From an uncultured Slackia sp. (GTDB lineage Bacteria > Actinomycetota > Coriobacteriia > Coriobacteriales > Eggerthellaceae): 5,076 nucleotides of DNA. The stretch is from positions 1 through 5,076 of the forward strand of contig USLD01000109.1 of NCBI GenBank assembly GCA_900555495.1. The letters run 5' to 3'. Below are positions 1 through 5,076 of this stretch, piece by piece (position 1 is the first letter of the stretch; each line of letters starts with the position of its first letter). The position numbers were made by a program, and so were the translations under genes. The notes beneath the pieces were generated by a model, which ran no database searches, was not told where the DNA came from, and saw nothing but the letters and a program-made list of their open reading frames with translations.

Positions 1-6
1 CAAAAC

Positions 7-39
7 TTATTTTTATATTAATTTTTTGATGTACCTTTG
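7..39 (+). promoter_or_regulatory. Bacteroidetes-type promoter of purT
   Basis: TACCTTTG at 32-39 is a perfect match to the Bacteroidetes primary sigma factor -7 element, TAnnTTTG. An AT-rich tract lies upstream; a weak -33 candidate is the TTAT at 7-10, which is poor against the usual TTTG. Transcription would begin near 45, leaving a leader of about 15 nt. That leader is A-rich and has no Shine-Dalgarno at normal spacing before the ATG at 62, which is also usual in Bacteroidetes. The site supports a Bacteroidales origin for the left end only; nothing like it precedes the genes on the right. Confidence 0.6.
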
Positions 40-61
40 AGGACACACAAAACAGACGAAT

Positions 62-742
62 ATGACAAAAATAGGAACAACCTTATCTGAAGTCGGTAAA
101 AAAGCTCTTCTATGCGGTTCAGGAGAGTTAGGTAAAGAAGTTGCAATCGAATTGCAACGGTACGGAGTAGAAGTCGTAGCTCTGGATAAATATCCTAATG
201 CTCCGGCTATGCAAGTAGCTCATCGTTCATATGTCCTTTCGATGTTGGACGGAGTACGTTTACGGGAAATTATAGAGGCGGAGAAGCCTGATTATATTAT
301 TCCGGAAGTAGAAGCGATCGCTACTTCTACTTTGGTGGAACTTGAAAAAGAAGGGTTTCATGTTACTCCTACGGCGAATGCCGCTTATCTGACGATGAAT
401 CGGGAGGGGATTCGCCGATTGGCAGCCGAGACTTTAGGTATAAAGACTTCGACATATAAATTTGCTTCGACTCGGGAAGAGTTTAATGAGGCGGTTAAAA
501 CAATCGGAGTCCCGTGTGTGGTGAAGCCTATTATGAGTTCTTCAGGACACGGACAGAGCCTTGTGCGTTCGATGGCAGATATGGATAAAGCGTGGCAGTA
601 TGCACAGGAAGGCGGCCGGGCGGGAGCTGGTCGTGTAATTGTCGAGGGATTTGTGGATTTCGATTACGAGATTACGTTATTGACCGTGCGGCATATAGGA
701 GGGACGACCTTTCTTAAACCGATCGGACATCATCAGGTCGAC
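62..742 (+). CDS. purT: Formate-dependent phosphoribosylglycinamide formyltransferase (PurT), 3'-truncated at a chimeric junction
   Basis: PurT is a cytosolic ATP-grasp enzyme that makes formyl-GAR from GAR, formate and ATP in purine synthesis, replacing the folate-dependent PurN step. The visible 227 residues match the E. coli enzyme almost without gaps. They include the nucleotide-fold loop GSGELGKE (19-26) with the GAR-contacting E22-L23, E82 in PEVEAIAT, R114 in MNREGIRR, K155 in VVKP, the ATP loop SSSGHGQ (159-165), and EGFV (195-198) with E203. The usual length is about 390 residues. After GHHQVD (222-227) the family continues GDYRESWQP, but the reading frame here runs on to 1792 through antisense RNase J sequence. 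The magnesium ligands and the C-terminal GAR site are therefore missing. ATG at 62 is chosen because it gives the normal N-terminus directly behind the promoter. The identity is secure; the truncation is probably an assembly effect, not a true mutation. Confidence 0.95.
722..742. other. Chimeric junction between a Bacteroidales-like and a Coriobacteriia-like sequence
   Basis: These 21 bases fit two unrelated conserved proteins at once. On plus they encode IGHHQVD of PurT (residues 221-227); on minus they encode VDLMMSD of RNase J. Base 743 (g) also fits both, so the shared word is 21 or 22 bases. To the right PurT homology stops: a glycine codon is expected at 743-745 but gcc is found. To the left RNase J homology stops: a serine codon is expected after GAT but CGG is found. 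GC content and gene style change at the same place. The crossover cannot be placed more finely inside the shared word. Confidence 0.88.
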
Positions 743-1648
743 GCCCATCTTGGAGAAACGCGCCAACGCGCCGAAATCGGTATGCACGCCGTCGATGGGG
801 CTCTGGTCGAGCTTGAAGTCGCCCGTGTGCAAGACGTTGCCCGCCGCAGACTGCATGAACACGCCCACGGCGCCCGGAATGGAGTGGTTCACCGCGAAGA
901 AATCGACGATGAAGCCGCCCAGCTTGATTTCGTCGCCCGCCTTGATCTCTGCGAGCTTGGCCTTCACGCGATGCTCGTTGAACTTGCCCTCGATCAGGCC
1001 GAGCGTCATTTTGGTGCCGTAGATCGGCACCTTGCGGGACAGGTCTTTCATCAGGTACGGCAGCGATCCCGTGTGGTCCTCGTGGCCGTGGGTGATGATG
1101 ATGCCGCGCAGCTTATGCTCGTTTTCGAGCACGTAGGTGTAGTCGGGAAGGATCAGATCGATGCCGGGATGGTCGTCATCGGGAAACATCAGGCCCGCAT
1201 CGACGAGCAGCATGTCGTCGCCGCATTCGAACACGGTCATGTTCTTGCCGATGGCATCGAGACCGCCCAGCGGAATGATCTTGAGCTTGGCGGCGGGGTT
1301 CTTCTTCACGCCCGCGCGGCGGCGCGTGCCGCCCGTGGTCTTAGAGGCGTTGCGCGTGCGAGGCTTGGAGAAGCTCTCCTTCTCCATCTGGTCTTCCGGC
1401 GTGATTTGAGGGCGCTTGTGCTCGACCGAGACGGTCTTATGGCGCGTCGTGTTGCGGCGGCGGCGATTCTGGCTGCGCTGTTCGGATGCCGCGCCTTCGG
1501 AATCGGACTTGGATTGACCGCCGCGCGACTGGGAGCGGCCCTGTCCCTGGTTCTGACCGCGAGACGCGCGACGCGCCTCGGAACGATCGGCCGCGTTCTT
1601 CTGGGAAATATCGGCGTTCGATTCGCCGTTGATATGTTCGTTGCTCAA
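722..1648 (-). CDS. rnj: Ribonuclease J, N-terminal and metallo-beta-lactamase part, 3'-truncated at the junction
   Basis: RNase J is a zinc-dependent cytoplasmic exo/endoribonuclease of the beta-CASP family, acting in mRNA decay and RNA maturation. Numbered from the chosen start, residues 1 to about 120 form a hydrophilic Arg/Ser/Gln/Asn/Lys-rich tail. The catalytic core begins at KLKIIPLGGLDAIGKN (about 121). It holds the metal-binding HGHEDH (187-192), NHSIPGAVG (about 254-262) and HTGDFKLD (274-281). The last genuine residues are GVDLMMSD; the family continues STNAE into the beta-CASP domain, so that domain, the rest of the lactamase fold and the C-terminus are missing. I chose TTG at 1648 because AAAGGAG (1659-1665) lies 10 nt upstream. 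An in-frame ATG at 1726 would add 26 residues but has no Shine-Dalgarno and falls in leader sequence. The downstream frame to 677 is antisense purT and is excluded. The start is less certain than the identity. Confidence 0.9.
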
Positions 1649-1658
1649 AACGGTAATG

Positions 1659-1665
1659 CTCCTTT
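1659..1665 (-). promoter_or_regulatory. Shine-Dalgarno supporting a TTG start for RNase J
   Basis: The minus strand reads AAAGGAG, complementary to the 3' end of 16S rRNA, 10 nt before TTG at 1648-1646. The spacing is slightly long, but no ATG or GTG lies in frame at a better distance. It is the main reason for rejecting the upstream ATG at 1726. Confidence 0.6.
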
Positions 1666-1692
1666 GATATCGGACGACATGGTTGCTATACA
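1664..1692 (+). promoter_or_regulatory. Possible plus-strand sigma70-like promoter opposite the RNase J leader
   Basis: TTGATA (1664-1669, 5/6 to the -35 consensus) is followed after exactly 17 bases by TATACA (1687-1692, 4/6 to the -10 consensus). Transcription would start near 1699 and run against the RNase J leader. The -35 half overlaps the minus-strand Shine-Dalgarno region, so part of the match may be coincidence. A ribosome-binding site and GTG follow at 1727-1742. Confidence 0.3.
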
Positions 1693-1694
1693 AA

Positions 1695-1716
1695 CATCGG
1701 CGCTCCGAGGCCGATG
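1695..1716. repeat. Perfect 7-bp inverted repeat in the RNase J leader
   Basis: CATCGGC (1695-1701) and GCCGATG (1710-1716) are exact reverse complements around an 8-base loop, which can add two more pairs beyond a one-base bulge. In the RNase J mRNA the hairpin would sit about 45-70 nt before the TTG start. On the plus strand it would lie at the very 5' end of a transcript from the TTGATA/TATACA site. A leader hairpin protecting or regulating an RNase message is plausible but unproven. Confidence 0.45.
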
Positions 1717-1739
1717 CTTCGTTCATAAGGAGGGCTTTC

Positions 1740-1919
1740 GTGCCCGGGACGCCCCGTGCGGCCTGGCGGCCGATGCGTCCGTTTCGCGATAATCAACGGT
1801 TTATTGTACCAATTAACCGCGTCTCGCTCCATCGCGCCCGGGCAGCACGTCCAAACGCCACAACTCGCCCGTGCACGACAGGCCCCGCGAACGCGCGGGC
1901 GAACGAAGGCCGCCGCTAG
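1740..1919 (+). CDS. Possible small protein of 59 residues, antisense to the RNase J leader
   Basis: I do not recognise this protein. A perfect AAGGAGG (1727-1733) lies 6 nt before GTG at 1740, and the frame runs 59 codons to TAG at 1917-1919, overlapping the end of the convergent ABC gene by four bases. A candidate promoter with 17-bp spacing lies just upstream. The product is rich in arginine, proline and alanine, with no membrane segment, cysteine motif or recognisable domain, which is what random GC-rich DNA would also give. It fills the gap between the ABC and RNase J genes but shares that space with the minus-strand RNase J promoter and leader. More likely a chance frame than a gene. 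Confidence 0.18.
   Translation: MPGTPRAAWRPMRPFRDNQRFIVPINRVSLHRARAARPNATTRPCTTGPANARANEGRR
1803..1811 (-). promoter_or_regulatory. Extended -10 promoter of RNase J
   Basis: The minus strand reads TGG-TACAAT: a TGn extension joined to a -10 hexamer matching TATAAT at 5 of 6. The best -35 at 17 bp is poor (TGGAGC, 3/6), as is common for extended -10 promoters. A start near 1796 gives a leader of about 150 nt before the TTG at 1648. The site sits in the only AT-rich island of this intergenic interval. Confidence 0.5.
1882..1900 (-). terminator. GC-rich hairpin after the ABC transporter gene
   Basis: CCCGCG (1884-1889) and CGCGGG (1894-1899) form a 6-bp stem with a four-base loop, and a further G-C pair (1882/1900) forms past a bulged base. 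It begins about 16 nt beyond the ABC stop codon. No U-run follows, so it is not a classical intrinsic terminator; U-poor hairpins are often proposed as terminators in actinobacteria. It could also be chance in such GC-rich DNA. Confidence 0.35.
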
Positions 1920-3718
1920 TCGAGGTACGCGCCTGTCTGGCGATTCCACAACCCCGCATAGACGCCGCCCGCCTCGATCAGCTCGTCGTGCGGTCCGTCT
2001 TCGACGATACGCCCGTTCTCCAGCACCACGATGCGGTCGAGGCCCGCCACCGTTGACAGGCGATGCGCCACGACCACCGCCGTGCGCCCGCGCATCAGCT
2101 CGGCGAGGGCGTCTTGCACCATCTTCTCGCTTTCGGAATCGAGCGCGCTCGTCGCCTCGTCCAAGACGAGGATCGGGCAATCGGCCAGGATGGCGCGCGC
2201 GATGGCGATGCGCTGGCGCTGGCCGCCCGAAAGCTTCACGCCGCGCTCGCCCGTGACGGTGTCGAAGCCCTGCGGCAGCCGTTCGATGAACTCGAGAGCG
2301 TTGGCGCGGCGCGCGGCCTCGCGGATCTGCTCCATCGTGGCACCGGGCCTGCCGTAGGCGATGTTCTCGGCCACGCTGCGGTGGAACAGCAGCGATTCCT
2401 GCGGCACGTAGGCGATCCGGCGGCGCAGCGATTGCTGCGTGGCGTCGGCGATGTTCTGGCCGTCGATTTCTATCCTGCCCTCCTGGATGTCGGACAGGCG
2501 CAGCAAGAGCTTGGTGAGCGTGGTCTTGCCCGCTCCGCTCGCCCCCACCAGCCCGACGCGTTGACCTGCGGGGATATGCAGGTCGAAGCCGTCGAAGACG
2601 CGGGTCTTGACGCCGCCGTCGTCGTAATCGAAGCCGATGCCCGCGAAATCGATCGAGCCCTCGCTCACTTCGAGGTCGAACGCGTCGGGCGAATCGGCCA
2701 CCAGGCGCGGCTCGTCGAGCGCCGCCGTCATGCCGGACGCGTCGCCGAAGGCGCGGTTGAAGCGCTGCAGGCCGTTGTTGATGAAATTGAACTGGTTGGT
2801 CACCGTGTAGGTGTAGGTGAACATCATCACGAGCGTGCCGGGCGTGATGCCGTACCACGCGTTGCCACCGGCGATGAACACCGACGCCGCCGCCATGATC
2901 GTCACCGCGATGCAGGCGGTGACGATGCCGCGCGTAAGGGACGCCTGCATGCGTTTGGAATCGCGCGCCACCACGTCTTTGTTCGCGGCATCGAACAGGC
3001 TGCGCTCGTAGTCTTCGCGCCCGTAGGTCTTCACGGCCAGGATATTGGCCACCGAATCGGACAGCTCGCCCGACAGGTGGTTCTGCGCGCCCGCAGCCTG
3101 CTCGTTGAGATGCAGGATGCGCTTGTACATATAGTAGGAAACGCAGGCGTACAGCGTGAGCAGCGCCATAAGGATCGCCACGTACACCGGCACGCGCGGC
3201 GCCAGAATGGCGCAGGTGAAGATGATCGAGCAAGCCACCGGCAGAAACGGGAACGTGATCGTTTCGAGCAGCAGCTGATAGGCGCTCATGAACTTCGCGG
3301 TCTGGCTGACCAGCGTGCCGCCGAAACGATTGGAGTGGAAGCTCATCGATTGGTTGCACAACGCGTCGAAGCTCATCGTGGCAAGGTCGTAGGACGCCGC
3401 GATCTGCAGCTTGTACATGGCATAATCCTGCAGCTTGCTGGCCGCCTGGCCGAACACGTTGATCGCGATCAGCGCGAAAATGAAGGGACCGAACTCGGAA
3501 AACACCCGGTCGGGAGGCACGGGCCCCGCGCTCACCTTGTCGACCACCAGGCTCATCACGTACGGATTGCCGTATGAAAGCAGCGCGACGAAGAGAAACG
3601 TCGAAACCATGAGCAGCGAGAACAGTCCGAAATGCTTGCGCGTGCCCTGCCAGTAGTAGTGAAGCGTGCGCTTCGTGGTCGATGCCGCCTTCTTCTTTTC
3701 GCCATCGTCGATCGCCAT
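1916..3718 (-). CDS. ABC transporter half-molecule, fused permease and ATPase (type IV exporter fold, ABCB/MsbA-like)
   Basis: A complete 600-residue inner-membrane protein that should work as a dimer, using ATP to export an unidentified substrate. A hydrophilic N-terminus of about 30 residues leads into six predicted membrane segments at roughly 31-50, 76-93, 152-171, 177-197, 265-284 and 291-311. The nucleotide-binding domain follows with an aromatic A-loop candidate at Y365, Walker A GASGAGKTT (392-400), the Q-loop YVPQ (437-440), signature LSGGQ (496-500), Walker B ILVLDE (516-521) with catalytic E521, D-loop SALD (524-527) and the switch histidine H552 in VVVAHRLST. All ATPase residues are present. 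The ATG at 3718 is preceded by AAAGGGG (3723-3729). It lies between a symporter and RNase J with no partner half-transporter in the window, which favours a homodimer, but a partner elsewhere is possible. Substrate (lipid, drug or peptide) cannot be read from the sequence. Confidence 0.93.
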   Translation of the reverse strand: MAIDDGEKKKAASTTKRTLHYYWQGTRKHFGLFSLLMVSTFLFVALLSYGNPYVMSLVVDKVSAGPVPPDRVFSEFGPFIFALIAINVFGQAASKLQDYAMYKLQIAASYDLATMSFDALCNQSMSFHSNRFGGTLVSQTAKFMSAYQLLLETITFPFLPVACSIIFTCAILAPRVPVYVAILMALLTLYACVSYYMYKRILHLNEQAAGAQNHLSGELSDSVANILAVKTYGREDYERSLFDAANKDVVARDSKRMQASLTRGIVTACIAVTIMAAASVFIAGGNAWYGITPGTLVMMFTYTYTVTNQFNFINNGLQRFNRAFGDASGMTAALDEPRLVADSPDAFDLEVSEGSIDFAGIGFDYDDGGVKTRVFDGFDLHIPAGQRVGLVGASGAGKTTLTKLLLRLSDIQEGRIEIDGQNIADATQQSLRRRIAYVPQESLLFHRSVAENIAYGRPGATMEQIREAARRANALEFIERLPQGFDTVTGERGVKLSGGQRQRIAIARAILADCPILVLDEATSALDSESEKMVQDALAELMRGRTAVVVAHRLSTVAGLDRIVVLENGRIVEDGPHDELIEAGGVYAGLWNRQTGAYLD

Positions 3719-3722
3719 GAAT

Positions 3723-3729
3723 CCCCTTT
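3723..3729 (-). promoter_or_regulatory. Shine-Dalgarno fixing the ABC transporter start
   Basis: AAAGGGG on the minus strand lies 4 nt (6 nt from the AAAGG core) before ATG at 3718. It separates the true start from a longer open frame that continues upstream to 4993 without any coding logic. Confidence 0.7.
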
Positions 3730-3742
3730 CGTCGGACTTACG

Positions 3743-3751
3743 ATTATGCCA
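3743..3751 (-). promoter_or_regulatory. Extended -10 promoter of the ABC transporter gene
   Basis: The minus strand reads TGG-CATAAT, a TGn extension with a 5/6 match to TATAAT, and no clear -35. A start near 3736 would give a short leader of about 18 nt containing the Shine-Dalgarno. The same TGG extension occurs in the RNase J promoter candidate. Confidence 0.45.
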
Positions 3752-3793
3752 CAGGGCACGCGTTCTGCGACGAAGCGCCGTACGGACGATGCA

Positions 3794-3844
3794 GGCGCCG
3801 CCCCGTATACGACGAAGCGGCGCCGACAACGCGACGCCGCTTCG
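3794..3844 (-). terminator. Overlapping GC-rich hairpins after the symporter gene, possible terminator
   Basis: CGAAGCGGCG (3813-3822) and CGCCGCTTCG (3835-3844) form a perfect 10-bp stem with a 12-base loop, starting about 30 nt past the symporter stop. GGCGCCGC (3794-3801) and GCGGCGCC (3817-3824) form a second perfect 8-bp stem with a 15-base loop. The two share 3817-3822, so only one can form at a time. Neither is followed by a U-run. The position between the symporter stop and the next promoter suggests termination or 3'-end protection. Confidence 0.45.
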
Positions 3845-3873
3845 AACTTCTTGCATACGATTCCGAACGAGCG

Positions 3874-5076
3874 CTACAAGCCCAGCCAGAGCGCGACTTT
3901 CGGCGCGTATCCCATGATGAAGATGATCACGATCAACACGGGAATGCCCCATTTCACCCACAGGCGGCTCCATGCCGGGAACTTCATGCCCTCGCCCGCA
4001 TCGGCCTCGGCGAGGAAGTTCTTCCATCCCCAGCCGAAGCGCTGCGTGCAGAAGAGCACGAAGATCAGCGCGCCGAGCGGCAGCATGTTGTTGGACACGA
4101 TGAAGTCCTCGATCGACTGGATATCGCCGATGCCGGGGACGGTGACGCCCGCAAGCGCGTTGAAGCCGAACACGCACGGCAGGCTCAGAACCACCACGAG
4201 CACGGCGTTGAGCGCCACCGCGCGCTTGCGGTCGATGGCCCACTTGTCCATGGTGAAGCTGATCAGATTCTCGAACACGGCGATGACCGTGGACAGCGCC
4301 GCGAAGCTCATGAACACGAAGAACAGCGCGCCCCAGACGTTGCCGAGCGGCATCTGGCCGAACACCACGGGCAGCGTGACGAACACGAGCGAGGGGCCAG
4401 AGTCGGGCGTGACGTTGTAGGCGAAGCAGGCCGGGAAGATGATAAGGCCCGCCAGGATGGCGACGAGCGTGTTGAGCAGCGTGACGTTGACGGCCTCGCC
4501 CGTCAGGCTGCGCTCGCGGCCGATCTTCGAGCCGAAGATCTCCATCGCGGCGATGCCGAGCGAGAGCGAGAAGAACGCCTGGCCCATGGCCGCGTAGACC
4601 GCTTCGCCGAACGTGGCCCAGCCGCCTGCGAACATGCGGCTGAAATCGGGAACCAGGTAGAACTCGAGACCCTCGGCGGCGCCCGGAAGCGTGACCGAAC
4701 GGATGCAGAGCGCGATCATGGCGACGAACAGGATAGTCATCATCCACTTCGTGATGCGCTCGACGCCCTTCTGCAGGCCGAGGCTGCATACAAGGAAGCC
4801 GATGACCACGGCGGCCAGCATCCAGCCCAGAAGCTCGGAAGGGTTCGCGAGCATCGACGAGAACGCCGCGCCCGTGACGTCGGCCGTGCCGCCGTCGAAC
4901 ATGCCCGACGCCATCTTGGGCACGTAGGCGAGCATCCAGCCCGCGACCGTGGTGTAGAACATCATCAAAATCATGCAACCGATATATCCCCACCAGGAGA
5001 ACCAGTGGAAACGACGCTTCGGCTCCAAGATATCGAATGCCTGCGCGCAGCTCTTTTGGCTGGCGCGGCCCACGGC
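3874..5076 (-). CDS. Sodium-dependent symporter of the neurotransmitter:sodium symporter (NSS/SNF) family, 5' end outside the window
   Basis: NSS proteins use the sodium gradient to import small solutes, in bacteria mostly amino acids; the exact substrate here is unknown. About 400 residues are visible, ending at TAG (3874-3876). Numbering from the GTG-encoded valine at 5073, the segment opens with the conserved GRASQKS loop that follows TM2 in this family. Membrane segments follow at about 25-50, 81-100, 109-127, 155-180, 196-220, 238-275, 284-305, 324-345 and 374-395, fitting TM3-TM11. Family landmarks include GQAFFSLSLG (164-173, the unwound TM6, like GQIFFTLSLG of LeuT), N201 in TM7, aligned with the sodium ligand N286 of LeuT, and FAALST (257-262), aligned with the LeuT Na2-site A351/T354/S355 with Ser and Thr exchanged. 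TM1 and TM2, about 60 residues with half of the substrate and sodium sites, lie past the right edge. The GTG is an internal codon, not a start. The 11-segment topology resembles MhsT-type bacterial members. Confidence 0.92.
   Translation of the reverse strand, partial: AVGRASQKSCAQAFDILEPKRRFHWFSWWGYIGCMILMMFYTTVAGWMLAYVPKMASGMFDGGTADVTGAAFSSMLANPSELLGWMLAAVVIGFLVCSLGLQKGVERITKWMMTILFVAMIALCIRSVTLPGAAEGLEFYLVPDFSRMFAGGWATFGEAVYAAMGQAFFSLSLGIAAMEIFGSKIGRERSLTGEAVNVTLLNTLVAILAGLIIFPACFAYNVTPDSGPSLVFVTLPVVFGQMPLGNVWGALFFVFMSFAALSTVIAVFENLISFTMDKWAIDRKRAVALNAVLVVVLSLPCVFGFNALAGVTVPGIGDIQSIEDFIVSNNMLPLGALIFVLFCTQRFGWGWKNFLAEADAGEGMKFPAWSRLWVKWGIPVLIVIIFIMGYAPKVALWLGL

Noticed and set aside
677..721. 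C-terminal extension of the RNase J frame past GVDLMMSD
   Set aside because: These codons are antisense purT and match nothing in the RNase J family, which continues STNAE.
1646..1726. ATG at 1726 as the RNase J start
   Set aside because: No Shine-Dalgarno precedes it and the added 26 residues fall in the hairpin-bearing leader; TTG at 1648 has AAAGGAG upstream.
62..1792. A single novel PurT fusion protein of 576 residues
   Set aside because: After residue 227 the frame is antisense to a clear RNase J gene and has no PurT or other domain character.
1686..3359. A 557-codon minus-strand frame
   Set aside because: Out-of-frame shadow of the ABC transporter, very Arg-rich with no domain.
2063..3577. 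A 504-codon plus-strand frame opposite the ABC transporter
   Set aside because: It is a shadow of high-GC codon use; the product is His/Arg/Ala-rich without domains, while the minus strand encodes a complete ABC exporter.
3719..4993. Upstream extension of the ABC frame to a 1025-residue protein
   Set aside because: The extension overlaps the symporter in another frame, is Arg/His-rich and non-membrane-like, and the ATG at 3718 has a good Shine-Dalgarno.
5071..5073. GTG as the start of the symporter
   Set aside because: It lies inside the conserved loop after TM2 and the frame continues to the window edge, so the gene is cut off by the window.
1..5076. A new multi-gene defence, mobile or biosynthetic system
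   Set aside because: Every substantial gene belongs to a known housekeeping or transport family, there are no transposase, integrase, CRISPR or terminal repeat signals, and the unusual layout is explained by the chimeric junction.

Overview
This window looks like a join of two unrelated bacterial genomes, not one locus. Bases 1 to about 742 are moderate-GC (about 45% in a line I counted). They carry a Bacteroidales-style promoter and the first 227 codons of purT. From about 722 to the end the DNA is high-GC (about 70% in a line I counted) and looks like a Coriobacteriia genome, probably Eggerthellaceae; that placement rests on protein style and composition and is inference. The two halves share positions 722-742, which read as the conserved GH-x-Q-x-D stretch of PurT on the plus strand and as the conserved GVDLMMSD stretch of RNase J on the minus strand. 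Both proteins follow their families exactly up to this 21-22 base segment and turn to nonsense beyond it. The simplest explanation is an assembly chimera through a short shared word, probably in a gut metagenome.

Layout. Plus strand: promoter (-7 box at 32-39) and truncated purT (62-742). Minus strand, in transcription order from the right edge: a sodium-dependent NSS-family amino-acid symporter (3874-5076, 5' end beyond the window); a GC-rich hairpin region (3794-3844); an extended -10 promoter (3743-3751); a complete 600-residue ABC exporter half-transporter (1916-3718); a GC-rich hairpin (1882-1900); another extended -10 promoter (1803-1811); a leader of about 150 nt with a perfect 7-bp hairpin; and the 5' part of an RNase J gene (722-1648), probably starting at TTG, cut at the junction between its metallo-beta-lactamase and beta-CASP domains.

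The three minus-strand genes are colinear, but each interval holds a hairpin and the two downstream genes each have their own promoter-like site, so they are probably separate units. The symporter would import amino acids with sodium, the ABC protein would act as a homodimeric exporter of unknown substrate, and RNase J processes and degrades RNA. I see no pathway linking them. The least explained signal is on the plus strand across the RNase J leader: a well-spaced sigma70-like promoter, a perfect Shine-Dalgarno and a GTG opening a 59-codon frame. I found no mobile element, CRISPR array, tRNA, rRNA or defence system.
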